Assembly (NCBI GenBank): GCA_037355855.1
Contig: CM074761.1
Span: 6,157,346-6,221,345 of the forward strand
Source: Pseudo-nitzschia pungens
Lineage: Eukaryota > Bacillariophyta > Bacillariophyceae > Bacillariales > Bacillariaceae
Direction: 5' to 3'
Length of the DNA stretch: 64,000 bases
The notes below the pieces were generated by a model. It worked only from the letters and a program-made list of their open reading frames with translations. It did not search any database and was not told the DNA's origin. The translations under genes and the position numbers were made by a program. Below are positions 40,265 through 50,655 of the stretch, piece after piece; the first letter of the stretch is position 1, and each line of letters starts with the position of its first letter.

Positions 40265-43200
40265 TTACGATTTAATAGGATCCCTGCAATAATAAGGGTG
40301 CACTCTCCTAATGTTAACCCGGTCGGTTACAAAGGGAGCAGTTTCTATAGTCACAGTTCCATTGTCATGGGCCTTGATCACCTTGTAAGGTCCTTGTCGT
40401 GGGAAGGATAGTTTCGGAACAATGCCCTTCCTTTCCAGGGTGACATAGTCTCCTTCCTTGTAGACATGGGGAATCCTCTTCCGATTTTCCCGGATATTAC
40501 TCTTATGGATACTCTTTTGTTTCCTTGCTTGGATTGCTTCCCAATCCACTGGGAAATTCACAGGCATGAACATGTCCCTTCCGAACACCAATTGCGCTGG
40601 GGAATATCCCAGGGTGGTGTGGATGGCACTTCTGATGGCGTACGCTGCCTTGGTGGTGAATTCCTCAAAAGGATCCTTTTCGTGGAGGTCCCTTTGTTCC
40701 AGGTTAAAGGACAGTAGACAGTCCTTCAGGACCTGGTGGATCCTTTCCAGCACTGAGTTGGATTGTGGGTTCCAAGCGCCACTGGGCTTTCTTTTCATTC
40801 CCATGTTGTCACAGAGCTCCTGGAACTCTGCTTTGAACTCGCTCCCGCCATCAAAGCCAATTTCCTTTGGGCGCGGATACCTTGCCAGCCATGTACTGTC
40901 CAGCAATCGTTGAGTTTCTGCTGCATTTGGTGAGTCCTTTAGGTGGGCCAGTTCAAACCATCCGGTCACTGGATCCACCATGGTGAGGACATGGATGTGG
41001 TAGTCTTTACCATTTTTGTTGTGGACAGTTGCAGGTCCCCAGAGGTCCACATTGACCCTTTGCCATTTGGTGACTTCAACTGCTTTTTCCGGTAGTAGGC
41101 CGTACTTCTTCCGGCCACTCTTTTTGAACATCTGACACGTGTGGCAGTGTTTGCAGAGATCCTGGACGTCCTTCCTCAGACCTTTCCAGGTGAACACTGA
41201 GCGAATGCTCTGTTCCATTCTCTTTTCTCCGGGATGGACCAGCATGCTGTGGTACCATTCCATGACTCTGTCTTTGAGTTTGTCCGGGACGAGGATCTTC
41301 CCTTCCTTGTGGATTAGGCTGTAACCTTCCACCATCTTGGTGGTCAGTCGATTGTCTTTTCCCAGAGCATTCATGATTCCGGTGTCCTTTTGTTGGTAAA
41401 ACTGGATCATGTCCGGGGCGAGTGGGAATGCACTATTGCCCTGGAATTCTTCCGGCGCTTCTCCGAGTGGGAATAGGAGTTGCCGGAGGTGCTCTTCCTC
41501 ATCCGCGTAGGTGAGGGGCTTATTTGGTGGTAGCCATTCCACCGTGTCTGCTGGGTCATCTGTGATGTCCAGACGAGACAGCGCGTCTGCTGCATCATTG
41601 TCCTTGCCAGCAACGTGCTTGACTACTGGGTGGAACTCCTCCATAAGGAGTCTCCACCGGACCATCCTTTGGGTGGGCATCTGCTGATAGAGCAGGTTAA
41701 GGTGGTCTGTGTGAATAATCACATCTTGTCCTCGTAGGATTCCTTCGAATGCCTTCAGGCCTTCTACTATGCCCAGGAGTTCTTTTTCTCCAACAGTGTA
41801 GTTGAGCTGCGCGGAGTTCAGCTTCCGGGTGTAGAAACCAAGGGGCTTGCCATCTTGGCATACAGTTGCTCCCAGTTGCCTATCGCTGGCGTCTGAGTAG
41901 AGATGAAATGGTTTCGTAAAGTCCGGGAATGCAAGCTTTGCTTCATCTGCGAGCATCCTCTTCGCCTCCATGAAAGCTTTCTGCTCTGCTGGACCCCAAT
42001 ACCAGTTCATTTTGCCCTTTTCCCCTGCGAGTTTGTTCAGAGGGGCTAGGATGTGGGAGCGGCGCTTCCACATGTCCCTGTAAAAGTTTACCATTCCAAG
42101 AAACATCTTGAGTTGCTTGGTGTTCTTGGGGGCTTCTAGTCGCTTCATTGCCTCCAGTTTCTTTGGCTGGGGCTGAATGCCCTCTGTTGTTAACAGAAAT
42201 CCCAGATATTCCACTTCTTTTTGCATGAAAAAGGATTTTCTGAGGTTGGCTCGGAAGCCAGCATCGTCCAGTCTCTGTAGGACTGTATCTATTTTGCTGA
42301 GGTGATCCTGTTCGGATTCCCCTTCTCGCTGGATGATGAGAATATCATCAATATAGACCAGCACATAGTCCAGGTCACCGAGTAGGTTCATCATGACGGA
42401 TTGGAAGATATCCGGTGCGCATGCGATTCCCATTGCCAGTCTCTTGTAGGCATACTTTCCCCATGGTAAAATGGTAGAGCAAATCTTTTGGCTCTCCTTG
42501 CAAATGGGGATGGTATAGTATCCTTGGGACAAGTCCAGTGCCGTAGCTGATTTGAACTTTTGTAGTCTCTGGATTGTTTCCCCTATTCGTGGTAGTGGGA
42601 ACGGTTTTCGTTGGATGGCTGCGTTCATCTTCTGAAAGTCAGTTAGGACGCGAATGTCCCCTGTCTTCTTCGGTTGGCAAAACGTGGGAGATGCCCATGG
42701 TGAATCATCATCATGGGGGAGTTTTTCCAGCACCCCGATGTCACAGAGCCTGGTGATCTCCTTTCGTAAGGCTTGTTCAAAGGCATGGGGTACAGAATAG
42801 TACCGCTGCCGGACCGGTTTGACCCCTGGTTGGAGTTCAATGGACACCGGTTTTATATTTTTCAGAAGACCCAATCCTCCTCCAAAGAGTGTTGGAAATT
42901 TCTTCAGTGTTTTCTTCAAGGCTTCTTTGGACGCGTTTGTAATCTCCAGGTCATTGACCATAGCGTCTATATCGACTTTGGAGTAGTCTGCATCCAGAAT
43001 TTTGGCTTGCCTTTCTTCCTCCTGTTGGAGGATTGGACTCTGTGTGTTGGCAAAGAATACTGCCTCACATTTGTCCGGGTTCGAGAGCTCCCCCATTCCC
43101 TTCATGGGGATGGAGTCGTCCTGCCATTCAATTGTTCGGGAGCTGTATTTTATATCCAGTCCGAGTTGTGCCATTAGATCGGATCCTATGATCATGTCAT

Positions 43201-43528
43201 AGGGCACTTCCTCATGGTGGTGATATTCATCCACTTGGAAGGTCCATTTGATGGTCTTGGAGTTTGAAAATTCTATCAGCCTTAGTCCCACTGAAGCCGC
43301 AGACTTGGTTCTGAACTTGCCTCCATATGTGTTGTAGGTGACAGATCTTCGGTCTCGGTTCGTTAGTTGACTTCGGTCGACAAACTGTTGTAGTATGATG
43401 GATTTGGAGCAACCGGAGTCTAGTAGTCCCCGGAGCATCCTTCCCCTTCCCTTGTGGTCCAATACCTCCACACAGACGTCCGCAAACCGATTGATTATGC
43501 GGGGTCCAGTGTGGATGGTATCAACCAT
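40265..43528 (-). CDS. pol: Gypsy-1 pol: protease, reverse transcriptase, RNase H, integrase
   Basis: 1087 residues, intact. Protease LLDSGCSKS (D37). Reverse transcriptase about 240-420 with ALDLSQGYYTI and active site VYIDDIL (392-395). RNase H starts near LYSDASDRQLGA (543) with a later HTDHLNLL. Integrase has the HHCC finger (YHSMLVHPGE ... CKHCHTCQ) and DDE residues in NVDLWGPA, FDGGSEF and SVLERIH. It ends with the GPY-type tail GPYKVIKAHDNGTVTI. The gag frame ends in TGA at 43531-43529 and this frame begins with ATG at 43528 in the same phase, so pol is made either by readthrough of one TGA or by re-initiation at TGAATG. Confidence 0.95.
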   Translation of the reverse strand: MVDTIHTGPRIINRFADVCVEVLDHKGRGRMLRGLLDSGCSKSIILQQFVDRSQLTNRDRRSVTYNTYGGKFRTKSAASVGLRLIEFSNSKTIKWTFQVDEYHHHEEVPYDMIIGSDLMAQLGLDIKYSSRTIEWQDDSIPMKGMGELSNPDKCEAVFFANTQSPILQQEEERQAKILDADYSKVDIDAMVNDLEITNASKEALKKTLKKFPTLFGGGLGLLKNIKPVSIELQPGVKPVRQRYYSVPHAFEQALRKEITRLCDIGVLEKLPHDDDSPWASPTFCQPKKTGDIRVLTDFQKMNAAIQRKPFPLPRIGETIQRLQKFKSATALDLSQGYYTIPICKESQKICSTILPWGKYAYKRLAMGIACAPDIFQSVMMNLLGDLDYVLVYIDDILIIQREGESEQDHLSKIDTVLQRLDDAGFRANLRKSFFMQKEVEYLGFLLTTEGIQPQPKKLEAMKRLEAPKNTKQLKMFLGMVNFYRDMWKRRSHILAPLNKLAGEKGKMNWYWGPAEQKAFMEAKRMLADEAKLAFPDFTKPFHLYSDASDRQLGATVCQDGKPLGFYTRKLNSAQLNYTVGEKELLGIVEGLKAFEGILRGQDVIIHTDHLNLLYQQMPTQRMVRWRLLMEEFHPVVKHVAGKDNDAADALSRLDITDDPADTVEWLPPNKPLTYADEEEHLRQLLFPLGEAPEEFQGNSAFPLAPDMIQFYQQKDTGIMNALGKDNRLTTKMVEGYSLIHKEGKILVPDKLKDRVMEWYHSMLVHPGEKRMEQSIRSVFTWKGLRKDVQDLCKHCHTCQMFKKSGRKKYGLLPEKAVEVTKWQRVNVDLWGPATVHNKNGKDYHIHVLTMVDPVTGWFELAHLKDSPNAAETQRLLDSTWLARYPRPKEIGFDGGSEFKAEFQELCDNMGMKRKPSGAWNPQSNSVLERIHQVLKDCLLSFNLEQRDLHEKDPFEEFTTKAAYAIRSAIHTTLGYSPAQLVFGRDMFMPVNFPVDWEAIQARKQKSIHKSNIRENRKRIPHVYKEGDYVTLERKGIVPKLSFPRQGPYKVIKAHDNGTVTIETAPFVTDRVNIRRVHPYYCRDPIKS

Positions 43529-44841
43529 TCAGTTATGGGATCCTTTCTTTTTGAAGGTTTTTCTGTACTTTCTTCTGTACTCTTTGAGTTCCCGATCAGA
43601 GATGTCGATCTCGTCATCGGAGACTTCGTGGTCGGCTTGGGCCGTGGCCAGTACATAGGAGTACTCGTGATTTGATAAGTTCCTTCCCCAGTGGGGTTTG
43701 GAGTACTGCTCGTTGTCTGAGTCTTCCTTTGCTACAAAATGCTCCTTGAGCAAGTTGAGCGTCTCCCGGTCGAACTTTCCCTTCTTGGGGGGTCCGCCGG
43801 TTAGTTTCCAGCATTTGCCGGCGTGGACCTTGCCACAGGTCTTGCATAGCTGTTTGTTGCTGTTGTCCATAGGGCGCTTCTTTTTGCCAGGGGACTTGGC
43901 GTGTCCTCCCCCAGAAGTGGCCTTGGGAGTTTTCTTGGCGACGCCGGTCTGCTTTTCGAGATCGGTGAGGCGTTGGTGCATTAGTGCTTCCTTCCGGATG
44001 GTGATTTCCAGATTTTCGAGCTTGTCGATAGTGGTGTTAAAGGAGTGGGTGTAGAGGTCCCAACTAATGTGTTCCAGCTTCTCGCGTTGGGAGTGGGTCA
44101 TGTTGGAATCCAGGATTTCCTTCAGTTCTCCTTGGGTGAAACTTCGTGGCGTTTCCATTTGGTCACTTCCACATTCCCAGAGGCATTCTGGGAGATAGCT
44201 TTGGAGTTCTGCCATTCGGTTGGCCCAGGCTCTGATGCCATATTTGAGGTCCACGCGCATGCCTCGCATGAATCGTCGAAGGACGATGTACGAGCGTCTG
44301 CCGTTTTGGTCATTGCCAAAGATTTTGAGTTTGAGGGCATGCATGCATTCCTCCAAGACATCCTTCCGGTACTCCTGGGATTGGTAGTACTGGGTGAGGG
44401 CGCTTGCGACCTTTTTCTTTGGGATTGGGGACTCGAGGTTGTTGTCGGTCTCTGATTCTTTGTCCGATCTCGCCGTGGCTGTGTCGGTTTTGTCGGCGTT
44501 TGGAGGTTTCTCCTTTGCCTTTTCCTTGGTGGCTCCCGTGGGAGTTGCGTCTTGCCCCATCGATAATAGGATGTTTGCCTGGTCTCGTTGTTCGATTTCT
44601 TGGATCTTTTTCTGCACTCGTTTGGTGCTGTGGATCTTGTGGTTCGGCTCTGCCAAGTAGGTCCGCCGGAGCGTTCGCTGGACAAGTCCGAGTGCCTCGT
44701 TAGAGAGGATTCTCTGTAGAACATCCAGTTTCTGGTCTCCGTGGAGTTTGTCATTGCCAGCAATTTTCTGGTCAAAGTCTCTCTTCCAGATGAGGAAGAG
44801 TTCTGGTCTTTCAGTACCATTGAGAACTTTCAGGTAGTCAC
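43529..44841 (-). CDS. gag: Gypsy-1 gag, main part (3' of the Gypsy-2 insertion)
   Basis: Continues the gag frame that starts at 50655; removing Gypsy-2 and one GTCAC joins the parts in frame (FSD-YLKVL). Helix-rich capsid-like region, then a basic Lys/Gly stretch and a classical zinc knuckle CKTCGKVHAGKC. It ends KKGSHN then TGA. Nothing else breaks the frame. Confidence 0.9.
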
Positions 44842-45122
44842 TGTCACATGGTGACGCGCACGACTAACCTACGACGGACGTACGGCCAGTCACGACTGAT
44901 AATTAATTGGATCCCGTATGTGCTTGCATACTGAACGGACGTCAGGTGGATTATATGTTAATCGCGAATGGATAATGTATGTATGAGCGATGATCGCGCA
45001 AGGACGCAAGGCGAGACTCATCGCTCATTTCCCCTCTTTAGAATTTCCATTCCCACGTTGTAAAATATTAATGAACACACAATTTTTTCATTCACTCGAA
45101 TTTTCTACTCTAAAGTGTTACA
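44842..45122 (+). repeat. Gypsy-2 5' LTR
   Basis: 281 bp, identical to 50255-50535. It contains GAGCGATGATCGCGCAAGGA and the inverted GAGACTCATCGCTC, a possible stem. Directly after it is the palindrome CAGTAATTACTG (45123-45134). Confidence 0.95.
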
Positions 45123-45134
45123 CAGTAATTACTG
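45123..45134 (+). other. Gypsy-2 primer-binding position: perfect palindrome
   Basis: CAGTAATTACTG begins at the first base after the LTR. It does not start with TGG and so does not resemble a tRNA 3'-end complement. Confidence 0.75.
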
Positions 45135-45261
45135 TCCGCCTTAAGTAGGAACAGTAGAACTCAGTACTGAATTCATCACCAAATAATAAACATCCTTATC
45201 CTCAACAACAGGGGTACCTTCTATCCCTGACAAGCAACTATCCAACCTTCAACCAGCCACG

Positions 45262-46266
45262 ATGTCCGGAATCTACAGAGACCCCCCAATCAGCTACAAG
45301 AGCTCCTTCGATTGCAGCAAGCCGAAGCTTGTGACCCTCTATCACAACGACGCTGAGGGCAACACCGATAGCCTGAAGGTCCCCTTGTTCACGGACAAAG
45401 GAGGCCTAGAAGAGCTCCTGTACGTAGAAGAGTCATTTCGCAACGCGGCAAGAGAACTGCAGCTACCCATGCACAGATATATCACCCATTTTGCTCGGTG
45501 CCTCAATACCGACGCACAAACACAATGGAATGACCTCATCCGGGACGAAAACGACGAGATTGAATACGATCAAGAGGTGATTGAAGGATATACCTTGGCA
45601 ATTACAGATTTTGTCAAGCTCTACTGCAATGCCAACGACGCTCGAGATATCATGCATGCCTACCTCAGAGGGCCAGACTGCAAGAAGAAGCTGGATTCGA
45701 CCTGCAAGACACACGCCGACAGAATTGTCATGCTCCTCAAATACACCACTAAGCTCCACGGCACAGCCTCTCCGCTATCCAGAACTGAAAAGCTCACCAT
45801 CCTGCTGCACACCTTCCCGACAGCATGGATCGAAGACTTCGGACGCATCCACAGTGGAGTGCAGGAGACCACCACGATCCAATTCATCGTGGACCATATG
45901 AGCTGTCTCGAAAGACAATCTCGAAAGAACAAGGGCAACAAGAGCAACGGGAGACGTCCTAATGCTTCTAATAACCCGAATTCATCTAATCGCAAGCGAA
46001 ACAACAACAACAAGGGGAACAACTCCTCCAACAAAAAGAAATCCAACCCTTGCCGTATCTCGGGACACGACCATGACTGGTCCGAGTGCCCAAATAACAG
46101 ATACTCCAAGAATTACAACAAGGGCAAAAATCAAACTAAAGGACCTAAAACTGGGAGCAACGAGACCTTCCAGGCTCACCTCCAAGCAGCCATAGAGTCC
46201 TATCACACCGATTATGGTGGTCGATGCGAGAGAAGCATCGACGGCGAGCTGGTGTGGCTCCCCTGA
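45262..46266 (+). CDS. gag: Gypsy-2 gag
   Basis: 334 residues from ATG 45262 (context ACGATGTCC). The helical capsid-like region covers about 45-220 (LPMHRYITHFARCL, MPTSEG region in the other frame is a shadow). An Asn/Lys/Arg-rich linker leads to an atypical zinc knuckle, CRISGHDHDWSEC, where the second Cys of the usual CCHC pattern is Ser and the spacing is altered. The stop TGA at 46264-46266 is followed by an open frame into pol in the same phase. Confidence 0.9.
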   Translation: MSGIYRDPPISYKSSFDCSKPKLVTLYHNDAEGNTDSLKVPLFTDKGGLEELLYVEESFRNAARELQLPMHRYITHFARCLNTDAQTQWNDLIRDENDEIEYDQEVIEGYTLAITDFVKLYCNANDARDIMHAYLRGPDCKKKLDSTCKTHADRIVMLLKYTTKLHGTASPLSRTEKLTILLHTFPTAWIEDFGRIHSGVQETTTIQFIVDHMSCLERQSRKNKGNKSNGRRPNASNNPNSSNRKRNNNNKGNNSSNKKKSNPCRISGHDHDWSECPNNRYSKNYNKGKNQTKGPKTGSNETFQAHLQAAIESYHTDYGGRCERSIDGELVWLP

Positions 46267-49200
46267 GTCACCAAGCACAAGCCACCCCGGGCCAAGCGCC
46301 CTATTCAACCAGCAATCACCTTGCCTCCGGCGCCACAGGCCCTGGATGCCAGCTCAGCACAGCTGACTGGGAAGTCGCATGGAGGAGATCTCCCGGAAAA
46401 AGAGGGGAAGGAACCTACAGGATGGAGTCCTGTTGAGCGCTCAGCAAATAATATTAATAACAAAAGAAGTCGATCCGACTCCGAAAAGGAAACCGAATCG
46501 ACAATGGATCCCCGGAGATCCAAGGGTACAGACGCAAACAACGAATCGACAGAAAAATCGATCGATAAAACGGCAGCAGCAGCAATATCAGGACAATCAT
46601 GTCTCCTGACAAGGACCTGGTCCACCGGATCAGCCAAAATATTCCAAAGCAATCCCAGCAAAACTAAAGACAACACCCATGGAGGTGCGCTGGAGCAAAA
46701 TTATTCGAAACTGCTGTCAACTGCTGGAAATACAGCAGAAAAATCATCCCAAAATCAACCGGCATCGAATACGAAGATGAGCAACGTGGCTCCTATTCTA
46801 TTAACCAACGTACAGTTTATACAAGGCATACCTCTCAAAGCAAGACCACTACTCGCACTACTCGATAGTGGATCAACCACGACACTAATCAACAAACGAG
46901 CACTACCATTCGGCACCATACCAACCATGTCCCAACACAAGGTGATAACCACGACAGCTAGTGGTTCCTTCGATACTACAGAGTATGTTACCATGAAGAA
47001 CATCAAGCTACAGGAGTTTGGCAGCACCACTATCATCAAGCAACAAGCACGACTCTTCAATTCCCCGGACTGTCGATATGATCTGATACTAGGGAGAGAC
47101 TTCCTCCACCTAGCAAAGATTAATCTGCTATTCGAATCGGCTACAGTCCAGTGGATGAACAGAACAGTCCCAATGAAAGATCTATCCATCTACCAATCCA
47201 ACAGAGACTACCAAGGTCTAATGGAAGAGCTTGAAGATGCTGAACTCTTTGCTGACGACCTCACCTTTGCCAATCCATACAAGTCCAAGGTCATCCTAGA
47301 CCGAGCCTACCAAGAAGTCGACCCATCTACAGTCGCGGGTCAACAAGCCCACATGTCCAAAGCAGAGCAAAAACAATTCCAAGCAGTCCTCAACAAGTAT
47401 CCCAACGTGTTTAACGGAGAACTCGGAAGATATCCACACAAGAAGATCTCTCTAAGACTCAAATCCGGAGCAAAGCCCATCCACAAGAAGCCTTATCCAG
47501 TTGCATACAAGAGAGAAGACCTATTCAAAAGGGAGCTCCAGAATCTTTGTAATGATGGAGTACTCAAAAGGTGCACGGGACCAGCCGAATGGGCGTTTCC
47601 TACATTCATTGTTCCAAAGAAGGACAACAGAGTTCGATGGGTATCAGACTTCAGAGAACTGAATCAACTGCTTGAAAGACGTCCTTATCCAATCCCAAGG
47701 ATACAAGACATCATGAACAAGTGGGGCAAATACACGCACTTCACCAAGATTGACTTGTCCATGCAATACTACTGCTTTGAACTAGATGACGCAAGCAAAA
47801 AGCTCTGTACCATTGTAACGCCATATGGTTGCTATGAATACCAGAGACTACCAATGGGTGTCAAAGTCTCCCCAGATGTAGCCCAACAGCTCATGGAAGA
47901 TATCCTACAAGACACCGACTGCACGGTATACATCGATGATATAGGAATATGGACTGATGGATCCTTCGACCACCACATGAAGACTATTGACAAGATCCTT
48001 GACAGGCTCAACCAAAATGGGCTAAAGTGCAACCCACTCAAGTGTGATTGGGCTGTACAAGAAACCGATTTCCTTGGTTACTGGATGACGCCTACAGCTG
48101 TTAAGCCGTGGAAGAAGAAGATTGAAGCCATCCTACGAATGGATCGGCCCCGAACTGTCACTCAAGTCAAGTCCTTCCTTGGAGCAGTGGGATACTACAG
48201 AGATATGTGGCCTCGCAGATCTCATATCCTAGCTCCTCTCTTTGATATCACCGGTGGCCCCAAGAAAACCCCTCAAGCAGCTGTCATGAAAGGCAAGCAA
48301 CGCAAAGCACCTTCATCAACAGCCTTCACTTGGGGCCCTGCTCAAGATAAAGCCTTTCAAGAAATGAAAGCCATGGTAGCAGCGGATGCGCTGAATACCT
48401 ATCCGGACCTTAACAAGCCCTTTGAACTGTACACTGATGCCTCCGACCTACAACTGGGCGCTGCTATTCTACAAGATGGCAAGCCCATTGCCTATTGGTC
48501 AAAGAAACTAACTGAAGCCCAAAAGAACTATACTACTATGGAAAAAGAACTCCTCGCAATAGTTCTGTGTTGCAAGGAGTACCGAAAAATGCTCCTTGGT
48601 GGTGTTATCAACGTATACACCGACCATAAGAACCTAACCTTCAGGACCCTGTCGGTCCAACGAGTCCTCCGATGGAGACTCTTCCTAGAAGAATTTGGTG
48701 TTAATCTCACCTATGTCGAAGGCAAATCTAATGTCTTAGCTGATGCCTTCTCCCGGCTCCCCCGGATGGATCCACCTACTGTGGGGAAGAAAGAAGCCCT
48801 TGGTAAGGGAACTTTGATTGATTTCCTGAAACTGGAAGTCCCAGAGCAAGAAGAAGAACTGTTTCTTACAGAACTTCCAAGCGTCTTCCAACACTTGTGC
48901 CATGACGCAGATTATGAACTCCAATCGTGTCTGCTGAACAATGAGTGCCTGGTCAATCTACCCACGATTCAAGACATGGAATGCCCTGTAAATTACAATA
49001 CCATCTACAACCATCAAGCCAAGGACAACAAGCTCTCTTTCAAGGCAAACTCCAAAACATTCTTCTACCAAGAAATTGAAGGCCATAACATTCTATGCTA
49101 TGCCAATATCACGAAGCCCGACAAGTGGAAGATATACATCCCACCTTCTCTAGTGCCCGACACGATCAAATGGTACCACCTCTTGCTGGGTCATTGTGGA

Positions 49201-50241
49201 TCCACCAGGCTATATCAAACGATCTCCGAACGCTTCTTTGCTGAAGATCTAGACAAATTATGCCGCGAATATGTATGCCCCGACCATTGCCTCAAATACA
49301 AGAATAGGCAGTTTCAATATGGCAAACTACCGGCCAGAGAAGCGCCCCTGACGCCATTTAGTGAAGTACATGTTGACCTCATCGGCCCCTGGAAAATAAC
49401 AGCCCAGAATAAGACCTACACCTTCAGAGCGCTTACATGCATTGATCCAGTCACCAACCTACTAGAAATCATCCGGATCAGAGACAAGTCCTCCCAACAT
49501 GTTTCAGACCAGTTCAAGAATTGTTGGCTCTCCAGATATCCAAGACCCCTCAGATGTGTCCACGACAATGGAGGGGAATTCCTAGGACCTGAATTCCAAG
49601 CAACCCTCTCGAAGTATGGCATTCAAGCAGTACCAACCACTGTGAAGAACCCCCAGTCCAACGCGATTTGCGAAAGAGTTCACCACACCATTGCCGACGT
49701 CTTAAGAATCCTAGTACATGTCAATCCACCTCAACCGAACACCAGGATGACGCAACTGATGGACAACGCTTTATCGACATGTATGCATGCCTCCAGGTGT
49801 GCTATGAACGCATCTCTCAAGGCATCTCCCGGAGCCCTGGTATTCAATCGTGATATGCTCGTGGATATACCTCTTACAGCCAATCTGCTAGCCTTGCAAC
49901 AACTGCGCCAACAAGGCATCGATACCAACCTAATTAGACACAATCGAAGCCGAATCGAGCATGTATTCAGAATCAATGATCGAGTATGGATGCAAGAACC
50001 AGACCCGGACAAGCTGCAGCCTCGCAAGAAAGGTCCCTTCGAAATTGTACAAGTACATTCAAACGGTACCGTGAAATTGCAAACGACGCCTTCGACCACC
50101 GAAACAGTGAACATCCGAAAACTAACGCCATACAAAGAACCACAGAGGTCCGACGTAAACGCCGAAGAAAATTCCGAAGACACTGAAGAAGTTTCCAACG
50201 AGTCCGCCGATCATTTCTGCACACTTACCATCTCCATTTAA
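46267..50241 (+). CDS. pol: Gypsy-2 pol: protease, reverse transcriptase, RNase H, integrase
   Basis: Open in the gag frame from the TGA to 50241, about 1324 residues; no convincing ATG near its start, which favours readthrough. After a disordered stretch come protease LLDSGSTTTL, reverse transcriptase with SDFRELNQ, KIDLSMQYY and active site VYIDDIG (codons 47926-47946), RNase H with LYTDASDLQLGA and YTDHKNL, integrase zinc finger (YHLLLGHCG ... CPDHC) and DDE residues in HVDLIGPW, HDNGGEF and AICERVHH. The end has the GPF motif (KGPFEIVQVHSNGTV). All catalytic motifs are present. Confidence 0.95.
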   Translation, partial: VTKHKPPRAKRPIQPAITLPPAPQALDASSAQLTGKSHGGDLPEKEGKEPTGWSPVERSANNINNKRSRSDSEKETESTMDPRRSKGTDANNESTEKSIDKTAAAAISGQSCLLTRTWSTGSAKIFQSNPSKTKDNTHGGALEQNYSKLLSTAGNTAEKSSQNQPASNTKMSNVAPILLTNVQFIQGIPLKARPLLALLDSGSTTTLINKRALPFGTIPTMSQHKVITTTASGSFDTTEYVTMKNIKLQEFGSTTIIKQQARLFNSPDCRYDLILGRDFLHLAKINLLFESATVQWMNRTVPMKDLSIYQSNRDYQGLMEELEDAELFADDLTFANPYKSKVILDRAYQEVDPSTVAGQQAHMSKAEQKQFQAVLNKYPNVFNGELGRYPHKKISLRLKSGAKPIHKKPYPVAYKREDLFKRELQNLCNDGVLKRCTGPAEWAFPTFIVPKKDNRVRWVSDFRELNQLLERRPYPIPRIQDIMNKWGKYTHFTKIDLSMQYYCFELDDASKKLCTIVTPYGCYEYQRLPMGVKVSPDVAQQLMEDILQDTDCTVYIDDIGIWTDGSFDHHMKTIDKILDRLNQNGLKCNPLKCDWAVQETDFLGYWMTPTAVKPWKKKIEAILRMDRPRTVTQVKSFLGAVGYYRDMWPRRSHILAPLFDITGGPKKTPQAAVMKGKQRKAPSSTAFTWGPAQDKAFQEMKAMVAADALNTYPDLNKPFELYTDASDLQLGAAILQDGKPIAYWSKKLTEAQKNYTTMEKELLAIVLCCKEYRKMLLGGVINVYTDHKNLTFRTLSVQRVLRWRLFLEEFGVNLTYVEGKSNVLADAFSRLPRMDPPTVGKKEALGKGTLIDFLKLEVPEQEEELFLTELPSVFQHLCHDADYELQSCLLNNECLVNLPTIQDMECPVNYNTIYNHQAKDNKLSFKANSKTFFYQEIEGHNILCYANITKPDKWKIYIPPSLVPDTIKWYHLLLGHCGSTRLYQTISERFFAEDLDKLCREYVCPDHCLKYKNRQFQYGKLPAREAPLTPFSEVHVDLIGPWKITAQNKTYTFRALTCIDPVTNLLEIIRIRDKSSQHVSDQFKNCWLSRYPRPLRCVHDNGGEFLGPEFQATLSKYGIQAVPTTVKNPQSNAICERVHHTIADVLRILVHVNPPQPNTRMTQLMDNALSTCMHASRCAMNASLKASPGALVFNRDMLVDIPLTANLLALQQLRQQGIDTNLIRHNRSRIEHVFRINDRVWMQEPDPDKLQPRKKGPFEIVQVHSNGTVKLQTTPSTTETVNIRKLTPYKEPQRSDVNAEENSEDTEEVSNESADHFCTLTISI

Positions 50242-50254
50242 TTATGGGGAACTA

Positions 50255-50535
50255 TGTCACATGGTGACGCGCACGACTAACCTACGACGGACGTACGGCC
50301 AGTCACGACTGATAATTAATTGGATCCCGTATGTGCTTGCATACTGAACGGACGTCAGGTGGATTATATGTTAATCGCGAATGGATAATGTATGTATGAG
50401 CGATGATCGCGCAAGGACGCAAGGCGAGACTCATCGCTCATTTCCCCTCTTTAGAATTTCCATTCCCACGTTGTAAAATATTAATGAACACACAATTTTT
50501 TCATTCACTCGAATTTTCTACTCTAAAGTGTTACA
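50255..50535 (+). repeat. Gypsy-2 3' LTR
   Basis: 281 bp, identical to the 5' LTR. ATGGGGAA just upstream (50244-50251) fits a polypurine tract. Confidence 0.95.
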
Positions 50536-50655
50536 GTCACTGAATGCGATTCCACCTTGTTCACTGTCTACATTCATCTTCACGGCGTTGGCGTCTTCCG
50601 GCCAGTCCTCCCGTGCGATGTTGAAAGGTTTTAGTTTGTTTATCTTGGTCGCCAT
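50536..50655 (-). CDS. gag: Gypsy-1 gag, N-terminal 40 codons
   Basis: Starts at ATG 50655 (MATKINKLKPFNIARED) and runs to the Gypsy-2 target site GTCAC; the frame continues at 44841 on the other side. This start is supported by the exact in-frame join. Confidence 0.88.

Larger units (their letters stand above)
44842..50535 (+). mobile_element. Gypsy-2: complete Ty3/gypsy retrotransposon nested in Gypsy-1
   Basis: Identical 281-bp LTRs (44842-45122, 50255-50535; TGTCACATGG...GTGTTACA) flanked by GTCAC (44837-44841, 50536-50540). Gag and pol on the plus strand are intact and in one frame separated by a single TGA. It looks complete and could be active; identical LTRs mean it inserted very recently, after Gypsy-1. 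Confidence 0.96.
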
